From contig JAKZAP010000018.1 in the NCBI GenBank assembly GCA_023053575.1, forward strand, positions 21,338,458 to 21,402,457: a DNA stretch of 64,000 nt, read 5' to 3'. The notes under the pieces were generated by a model that was given only the letters and a program-made list of their open reading frames with translations, searched no databases and was not told the origin of the DNA. Positions within the stretch are counted from its first letter, which is position 1. The number at the start of each line of letters is the position of its first letter. The position numbers were made by a program, and so were the translations under genes. Shown here piece by piece: positions 57,275-64,000 of the stretch. Origin of the DNA: Branchinecta lynchi (lineage: Eukaryota; Arthropoda; Branchiopoda; Anostraca; Branchinectidae).

Positions 57275-59533
57275 ATGGCACTTGCAGCCTCTGGCTCAAG
57301 TGTCATATACCGATCGCAATTCCGTCTGTCTGTCGGTCGGTCTGCCCCACGATTACGAGGTAGGGTACTTCCAGATCTGCTTGGACGAGCAAACTTGGCA
57401 GGCGGCTATCAGGGACTCGACCAAAATAACTTGGAAGTAATCAGTTTCCCAACCATCTGGGGGGGGGGGGGAGTGGGAATCCGGAAAATTGAGTAGTGCG
57501 TAACTTTCAAACGGGTGATCGGATTGGAATGAAACTTAATAAGGTGACATATATCTGATGTCTCATTTGAAGTCCGGACCGGATTCAAAAGCTGTGGGGG
57601 AGTTGGAGTGGTGTCGGGGGAAAGGGTTAGAATGGAGGGATTTGAATGAAGCTTGCAGGGAGGAACAGGCGTCTGTTCTAGATGAATCGTTTACATAATT
57701 AGACTGGATCCGGACACTTTGGGGAGATGAAAGGGGGGTTGTCCGGAATTGTGGTGATGGCGGTTTTGGAATTTTCACAACGAAACTTGGCAGGCATATC
57801 AGGGACCCGATCAAACTGACTTGGAAATACAAAATTTCTCGATCCGATCATCGTGGGGGGAGTGGAGGGAGGGGAATCTGGAATAATCAGTCATGCGTAA
57901 CTTTGGAATGGGTGATAGGTTCCAGTGACATTTAATAATTGAACAAAGGGCATGTCTCTGATGTTCTTTCTTATGTCCGGATCCGAAAACTGGGGGGGGG
58001 GGGATACCTGACCGTCTTAGACTGGAGAGATCGGGACGGAACTTGGTGGGAATAACAAACAAATGCTTTAGATAAATCATTTACTTAACCGGATTGGATC
58101 CGGACATTGTGGGGGAAGTTAGAGGGGGGAAGGTCCGAAATTCCGGTGATCGCAAGTTAAGGTACTTCCAGATGTGCTATGACGATGAAACTTGGCTGAA
58201 AATTAGAGATCTGATAAGATTGGCTTAGAAGTCGTCACTTCCAAAATCCGACCAATCCGTGAAGTATCTTAACTGCAAAGTAAAAAAAAAGTACGTTTAA
58301 GCAAACTATACTTTTTCATGATCCCCATGAGCCCATGAAAATTTTTGTCTCAAGGGTTCTGCTTATATTTGAATTTCTAGCTCCCTTAAAGTGTGCATCT
58401 TAACCGAGACGTTAAGAAAAAAGTTAGATCAAACGAAACATTTCGGCCCATGATAATTTGTGACACAGGGCTTTTGCTTAAAGTTCAATGGGCACATCAA
58501 ACTACCCCAATCCCACTCTGTAACAACCTAGGAACAATGCTTACCCCCTAGATCAGCAGCTTGTTCAACAGTTTCCTCTCTGTGATATTTCAAAGCGTAA
58601 TTTTTTGGGCCAGTACATGCTCAATTTACTAGCTTGGACAAAGATAAAAGTGATGTTTCTTATAATAATTAGTAGATCTTTATTATATGCATAAATTAGC
58701 TTGTATAATTCAGATTCGAATAGGTTATTTGTTTTTGAATGATTTTTGTAGCTATATTATTTTTCATAAGCTTATTGCATATTCTGGTACATTTTATAAA
58801 GCAAGCTAACCAAGCTTCACAACACTATTCAACAAAGAAAAACTTTTAATAGGCAGTTTAAGCCATGGAACTTCTGAGGAAACACTACAACAATCAGGTA
58901 GACTGCATCTGCGGCTTGACTTTATTGACATCTCAAATATGTCCTTTTCTATCAAGCATGCTGGGAGTTTTTGAATATCCTGCCACGATATCCCAGCTGC
59001 CAAGATTTGGATCGCCGAAATGCCAGAGAGGTAAAGACAAGGGATAACAAGAAAACGGCCGATTTTTGTAGCGCCTTCTAAAGGAAGTCGGAAATGTTTA
59101 TTTGTGAAGCATTTAATACAAAGTAAAGCATTAGAAGTGTCCATTGTGCTTTAAAAAATGTATCTCTAGCACCCTGAAAGTGCGCATCTTAACTGAGAAG
59201 TGAGAAAAAATACTTTTGACCAAACGATATATATTAATGATCCCGAAGGGTCTACTATCGTTTTGTCTCAGGGCGGTTTTGCTTACAGAAGAATTTCTAG
59301 CGCCTATAAAGTGCGCGTCACTACATCCAAGCTAAAAAAAATAAAAATAAAAAAATAATGTAATATAAATAAATATATAATTACACTCTCGTGATTTCTA
59401 AGGGTCCACGATCATTCTTATCTCAAGTTTTTTGCTCACAAATGATCAGAACAAACCCATGAAAAGGCAAATCCTATATTTCATCAACTGGACCAGCCTT
59501 GAAAGTGCCATATGAGCTTCTAGCTCTTGTTTT
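57275..59533 (+). mobile_element. Helentron-like family A copy interrupted by family K
   Basis: The head ATGGCACTTGCAGCC and the end GAGCTTCTAGCTCTTGTTTT bracket a core like that of 1862-3399. The tail boxes are split between GCTTAAA (58492) and ATGTATCTCTAGC (about 59157) by a 660-bp insertion. Confidence 0.6.
58493..59152 (+). mobile_element. Family K element nested in family A
   Basis: It sits inside the tail of the family A copy. Its ends carry inverted AATGGGCAC / GTGTCCATT. The right 140 bp matches the copy at about 37255-37410. No coding capacity is recognised. Confidence 0.5.
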
Positions 59534-59834
59534 GTTTTATGCCGGCTATTTTCGAAATAAGTAATCATAAATATTCCTACAGACGCAAGGAACAGTGTTT
59601 CCCGAGGGGTTGTCCACTCTCGATTCCAATTTTCAGCAAGTGCCCGGTGCCGGCCAATATGCATGTTTAGGGGCAGAATCGCCTAATTTTATGGTCAGCA
59701 CCACTGGTTTCGGCCGGCAGGGGCGTCACTATGGGGGGGGGGGGAAGGGCCCCCCCAAAGGTCCTGAGGAAGTAGCACTTGTTTGTCGGCGCGAAGCGCC
59801 GGCAAACACAGAAGAAATAAAATTGTGTATGCTT

Positions 59835-60700
59835 TTTGTCAGTCATCGGTAGACTCGTCGGCACATCGGGTGTTTTTATATGCAAGAAATAAAATCCTGC
59901 AAACGTTTGTCGGGCAAAACACTGAAGAAATCGAATTCTGCATGCTTTTGTCGTGCCTCGGTATTCTCGTCGGCACATCGGTTTTTTTTTTTTATACAGA
60001 CGGAATCCAGAAGAAATGAAACAAAAATAAGTTTTTGTCGGGCGTCGGTCAACTCGTCGGCACATCTGGTTCTTTTTATACGCAAGAAATGAAATCCTGC
60101 AAACATTTGTCAGGCAAAGCATTGGAGAAATCGAATTCTGCATGCTTTTGTCGTGCCTCGGTTCGTCGACACATCGGGTTCTTTTTATACATAAGAAATC
60201 CAGAAGAAATAGTTTTTTATGCTTTTGTCGGGCGTCGGTCGATTCGTCGGCACGTCGGATTCTACTTATACGTAAGAAATCAAATTTTGCAAACTTTGTC
60301 GGGCGCACCCGGTAAGTTTAAGTTTCATCGGCACAAGGGGTTATTTTTACACGTATGAAATCATGTTCTATACAGTCTAGTCGAGCAAAAAACAGAACAA
60401 ATCAAATACTCGATGGTTTTGTCGGGCGTTGGTATTCTCGTCGGCACATCGGGTTCTTTTTACACAAAAACAAAAATCAAATTCTGTAAATTTTTATCGG
60501 CGCATGCCGAAAGTTCAAGTCTCGTCGGTACATCGGCTTCTATTTACGCGTAAAAATAAAATTCTTTACAATCTTGTCGGGCAAACCACAGAGGAAATCG
60601 AATTCTGAATGCTTTTGTCGGGCGTCGGTATTCTTGTGCGCATACCGGGTCTTTTGTACGTAAGAAATCAAATTCTGCAAACATTTGTCGTGACAAAATT
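59835..60700 (+). repeat. Tandem array A within the hAT element
   Basis: About seven degenerate units share CGGCACATCGG, TTCTTTTTATAC, AAGAAATCAAATTCTGC and TTTTGTCGGGCGTCGGT. The unit is roughly 115-125 bp and is built of two half-units. Confidence 0.75.
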
Positions 60701-60704
60701 TTTC

Positions 60705-61520
60705 CGGAAAAAATTCAGATTTAAAAAAAATTCGCCGGCGTTGCTTAGGTCAACTTGTTCTGGGTACAGTCGTTGGAAGCTTCCCTTCTTAGCAAAACTT
60801 GAAACGAAAAGCCGAGTATGTGAAATTAAATATATGAACTTACATCGAAGGAACAATCTCAACTGATGCATTACAGTAATTTTTACATAAAATTTCGCCT
60901 GCGGCGCATTTTGTCGTATTCCCTATTTGGAAGAACGGTGTATCATTTAGTTTTCCTTTTAGGATAGAAATTCTTGGGGTTTGAAACACGTTAAAAGTGG
61001 AAAATTCTATGGTACTATAGCTGAATTTTCAGGAAAAAAATAGATTAAAAAAATTTCGCCCGCGTCGCTTGGTTTAACTTGCCTTGGTACAGTCGTTGGA
61101 AGCTTCGCTTTTCAGCGAAAGTTAAAATGAAAAGCCGAATATGTGAACTTTAAGATACGAAATTATACCGAAGGAATAACCTCAATCGATGCGTTACAGT
61201 TAGTTTACACAAAATTTCGCCTGCGGCGCATTTTGTAGTATTCTTTATTTAGAAGAACAGTGTTTCATTTAGTCTGGTGTCTTAGGATTGAAATTCGCTG
61301 AAACACGTTAAAAGCTAGAGCTTGTATGGTAGGTATAGCTAAATTTTTCCGGAAAAAAAAATGATTTAAAAAATTTCGCATGCGGCGCTTAGTTTAACTT
61401 GTTCTTGGTACAGTCGTTGGAAGCACCGCTGTTTTAGCGAAGGCTAAAATGAAAAGCCAAATGTGTGAACTTTAAAATACGAAATTACATCAAAGGAATA
61501 ATCTCAACTGAATGCATTAC
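60705..61520 (+). repeat. Tandem array B, about 320-bp unit, within the hAT element
   Basis: Three units begin near 60709, 61029 and 61346 at TTTTCCGGAAAAAA. They share GGTACAGTCGTTGGAAGC, AAAATGAAAAGCC and AAATTTCGCCTGCGGCGCA. The third unit is truncated. Confidence 0.8.
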
Positions 61521-61759
61521 AGTTAGTTTTACCCCGGTTCTATTCTGTGCTGGCGGGAAATGTACGCCGTTGCCGCTTCGCGGCAACGGCGTTTTTTGTC
61601 GGCACATTTTTGAGTCCGGCGGCACAAACCGGACGTCCCCCCCAAAGGTAAAAGGCTAGTGACGCCCCTGTCGGCCGGTACCGGGAAAGGTTGTACAACA
61701 GGTGCCGGGGAGACGGTAACCCATCCGTGTTTCCTAACCTACGATTTTGTTCTTTTCAG

Positions 61760-61877
61760 AGAAATCCTTTGACATCACATACGTGCGAGTGAAATTCCAG
61801 AGCCCTCGTCCAGAAAGTTTTGCCATCTACAAACGATCCAGTGAAGATGGACCCTGGATCCCATACCAGTATTACTC
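61760..61877 (+). CDS. LAMC1: Laminin gamma chain exon 3, LN domain (gene continues right)
   Basis: The acceptor is TCTTTTCAG|AGAAATCC and the donor TACTC|GTAAGT. Spliced to exon 2 it reads [14 protein letters not shown], then [10 protein letters not shown], then [10 protein letters not shown], the core beta strands of the laminin LN domain. The exon ends after two bases of a serine codon, 179 complete codons into the protein. The family protein is about 1,600 residues long, so most of the gene lies beyond 64,000. The remaining 2.1 kb of intron 3 holds only repeats. Confidence 0.94.
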
Positions 61878-61916
61878 GTAAGTACCATTTAGTCATACAT
61901 TTGCCGCTCACCGGGC

Positions 61917-62081
61917 CCAGGGTTGGTCACCAAGAACCAGGGTGTACGAGTTATTTCAGGATACTTTGGGTTACTTTGCATTGGGTTACATTGGCTTACT
62001 TTGGGTTACATTGGGTTACTTTGAGATACTTTTGGGTTACTTTCCAGGGTGTACGAAGTTACTTTTGGTGACCAACCCTGG
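61917..62081. mobile_element. Small TIR element X with internal minisatellite
   Basis: The TIRs CAGGGTTGGTCACCAA and TTGGTGACCAACCCTG are perfect over 16 bases. The inside is a run of GGGTTAC(T/A)TTG units. The flanking octamers CACCGGGC and CCCCGGGC match at 7 of 8 positions. It starts 40 bases after the laminin exon 3 donor. Confidence 0.7.
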
Positions 62082-62090
62082 CCCCGGGCA

Positions 62091-62222
62091 TACACTGTAG
62101 AAAGTTTCTCTGAATAAGGATGCAGTATTTGCTACTGGGATTAATCCTATCTGTATTGGGATAAAATTAATCCAAATTAGGGATAATCTTATCTCAATAA
62201 AGAAAGATTAATCCCAGTACCT
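62091..62222. mobile_element. MITE family D, right end truncated, in laminin intron 3
   Basis: TACACTGTAGAAAG at the left, ATTAATCCCAGTACC at the right; the final T-run and TIR are missing. Confidence 0.7.
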
Positions 62223-62779
62223 CGGAAAGACGAGGGGAGTCATCTCCTGGGATTCCCCGGACCGTAGCGACAGAATGCCCTTCCGTGTAAATTTGTTTTT
62301 AGGACCGACTAGTCCTGTTTCTTTGTTTTTTTTTGGTATCTTGCGCACCCCTCTGGGCCCCCCAAAAAATCATCATCATCATCATTTTTTTCAATTCGAC
62401 ACCTTTAAACCTTTATTCGAAACGACATCAGAAGCTCACAGTACGATTCTGAAAAGGAGTTTCTGTTTGAAAATTGTGACGATATCGGAGGGGTGGGTGA
62501 TAGAAGAAGTGCTTTAGATGATGCGGTTGAATCGCGTTCGGATTTAACCCGGGGGGGGGCTGGGGGGGGATTTTGCCGGGACACACGGAATGCAGGAAGT
62601 GGGCAGAAAATGACAGGAAAATTGGAGCTGGAAACAGTTGGCTTAGCCTAGCGATTATCTCACATCAACTACAGTAATTGGAACGGTTTAATAAATGCAG
62701 GTTTTTTATGGGGGTGAAGGGGTAACATCAGATGTTGCAGAAAAAAAAATTAAATTTGAGGTTTAATAAAATGCAGACT

Positions 62780-62955
62780 TCAGTTGTTCTCTACCGCCCT
62801 TGTAGTTTACCGAAAAAGGCCAAAATTCAGGAAAGAACTTCATTAGCCATTGAAATGCACTCGTTTGTTGAAATTCAAATTCTACACGTCTGGATGAACT
62901 TTGTTTTTTCCGGCCAGCAGTGCGTAATCTGAACGTCACTGCTAGAGTCCAAGAT
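62780..62955 (-). repeat. Family E-related fragment (minus)
   Basis: On the minus strand it carries GTGACGTTCAGATTACGCA and CCATTGAAATGCA-like segments matching the middle of family E. Confidence 0.45.
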
Positions 62956-63128
62956 GGAAAGATTCGACTACCCAATCAAAAACAAAAACAGTAGCCCAGT
63001 CCAGAATGAAATCACAGCACCAGCTTTAACTCCAACCAACTTTCAGAGAAGAAGTTCTCAAAAGCAGATATTTAAGGAAGAATCTTTAATTATTTGTCCA
63101 CAAGTTTATTTTCCAGCTTGAGCGGCTT

Positions 63129-63172
63129 GAGCCTGAAGAGGACCCTTGCCAAGAAGGGCCGAAATATAGCTC
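63129..63172 (+). ncRNA. Hammerhead self-cleaving ribozyme, intact core
   Basis: All conserved hammerhead positions are present: core CTGAAGA (63133-63139, N7 = A), stem II GG-CCCTT/AAGGG-CC with one bulged A and loop GCCAAG (63140-63160), GAAA (63161-63164), a two-pair stem III (A-U and U-A with no loop, 63164-63167), and cleavage position A17 at 63168 within the allowed NUH triplet AUA. Stem I is GAGC (63129-63132) with GCTC (63169-63172). The tiny stem III is the form known from Penelope-like elements and retrozymes, which is thought to work better as a dimer. It sits in intron 3 of the laminin gene on the sense strand. No PLE reverse transcriptase is nearby. Confidence 0.72.
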
Positions 63173-63359
63173 GAATAAAATGTAGCTGACTTATTCGTTT
63201 TGACCGTCGAATATTAAAAACAATCCCTAGCAGAGTTAAATAAGTAAGTATATGCAAAGTCAAAGATATAAAAAGAAGCTGGATTTCAGTTAAATTTTAA
63301 TTAGCTACTTTGGCAAAATAGTAGTTGACCTTTGTCAGAGCAAAGTGCATGAAAATGGT

Positions 63360-63691
63360 ACTGTTTAAAGTTTAACTGAAAAGCCAACTCATTTTTGCAT
63401 CCTTTAACTGAGCACACTAAATTATTTAGATTGTGTTGAGGGATTTTTTCGTTTTTCACCATTTGCTCTATACTGACTTTCAGAATTCCTGCGGCCGTCC
63501 TGACAACGCAAAATTCTATGAAGCGGAAAACTTGAATCTCAATACAAACGTGGCTTTTCAATGGCCAGTGACCTGCTCGTTGAAGCTAGCCGACTGCATG
63601 AACACAAACTTTTGTAGATCGTTTTTTTCATGCACACAACACAGGTACAAGTGCATAGAGGTACCACAAATCCCACAGGAAAAATTCACTA
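63360..63691 (+). mobile_element. Family E element truncated by a U-type MITE
   Basis: It starts GTTTAAAGTTTAACTGAAAAG-like and follows the family through ACCACAAATCCCACAGGAAAA, where a MITE at 63693 interrupts it. The 96-codon ORF across it belongs to the repeat and is not a laminin exon. Confidence 0.6.
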
Positions 63692-63692
63692 T

Positions 63693-63946
63693 GGTTGCGT
63701 TCCCCAAACTTCAGAATTATTAATAATCGTTAACTTTACTTCCCGGCGGAGCTAACTGCAGTTTTAACGATCGTAACTTTTTCCAGTTCTACAGTTGTTA
63801 ACTATTTTGTAACGATGCTCACCGACCATCGTTAAAAAATAGTTAACAATCGTTAAGCTCTGGAACGGAAAATCAGAAACGCGGAACGCAAAAAGTTTAC
63901 AACTGTTTACAGTTTGTTAACGATCATCAAGTCCTGGAACGCAACC
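63693..63946. mobile_element. MITE family U
   Basis: GGTTGCGTTCC and GGAACGCAACC are the TIRs; TAT occurs on both sides. The inside repeats GTTAACGATCGTTA-like palindromes. Confidence 0.7.
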
Positions 63947-64000
63947 TATATGTAAATCGATTATTTGTAGATAGCGGAGCAGTTACGCATTTTCATCGGG

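Larger units (their letters stand above)
59718..61670 (+). mobile_element. hAT-type non-autonomous element, 1,953 bp, family L
   Basis: The TIRs are CAGGGGCGTCACTA and TAGTGACGCCCCTG. The element is flanked by a perfect 8-bp target-site duplication TCGGCCGG (59710-59717 and 61671-61678), the length typical of the hAT superfamily. It contains two tandem arrays and no transposase. It lies in laminin intron 2, ending 89 bases before exon 3. Confidence 0.85.

Noticed and set aside
59667..60308. 213-codon minus-strand ORF with repeated CADE/RRVDE-like units
   Set aside because: It is a translation of the 120-bp tandem array inside a hAT element; period and length follow the DNA repeat, not a protein family.
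63433..63723. 96-codon ORF considered as laminin exon 4
   Set aside because: The sequence is shared with repeats at 26118, 28486 and 49738, and lacks the expected LN-domain continuation (a G-x-C segment after YYS). It is part of family E.

Overview
This is a window of an animal nuclear genome. It holds two spliced protein-coding genes on the + strand, two tRNA genes and a very dense load of transposable elements. Introns run from about 1.5 to 16 kb, splice sites are GT/AG, and the two genes match metazoan families: the zeta-crystallin type NADPH:quinone oxidoreductase (CRYZ) and a laminin gamma chain (LAMC1-like). The repeat content (AT-tailed and microsatellite-tailed LINE fragments, hAT elements with 8-bp duplications, many MITEs, Helentron-like elements with tandem cores, Penelope-type hammerhead ribozymes) suggests an invertebrate, possibly marine. 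I cannot name the species or phylum from the sequence.

Layout. 1-9.5 kb: intergenic, with Helentron-like repeats, a tRNA-Arg(UCG), a LINE fragment nested in a MITE, and tandem MITEs. 9,779-23,653: CRYZ, six exons joining in frame to 325 codons, with introns packed with MITEs, hAT copies, LINE tails, a hammerhead ribozyme and a tRNA on the opposite strand. 23.7-30.5 kb: intergenic stack of nested elements. 30,572 onward: first three coding exons of a laminin gamma chain (signal peptide plus the start of the laminin N-terminal domain). Intron 1 is about 16.3 kb and intron 2 about 14.5 kb. The gene runs off the right edge.

The genes do not form a functional unit. CRYZ is a soluble cytosolic reductase and the laminin chain is a secreted basement-membrane subunit. 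They are simply neighbours in the same orientation.

The most notable finding is a dispersed repeat containing a compact hammerhead self-cleaving ribozyme. At least four copies keep the full core (CUGANGA, GAAA, NUH cleavage site), and stem I shows compensatory changes between copies. The minimal two-base-pair stem III is the form known from Penelope-like retroelements and retrozymes. Also notable are two Helentron/HINE-like families with palindromic heads and long G-rich tandem cores, and several insertions dated relative to each other by exact target-site duplications or by a filled-versus-empty site comparison. No CRISPR, bacterial or viral gene content was seen.
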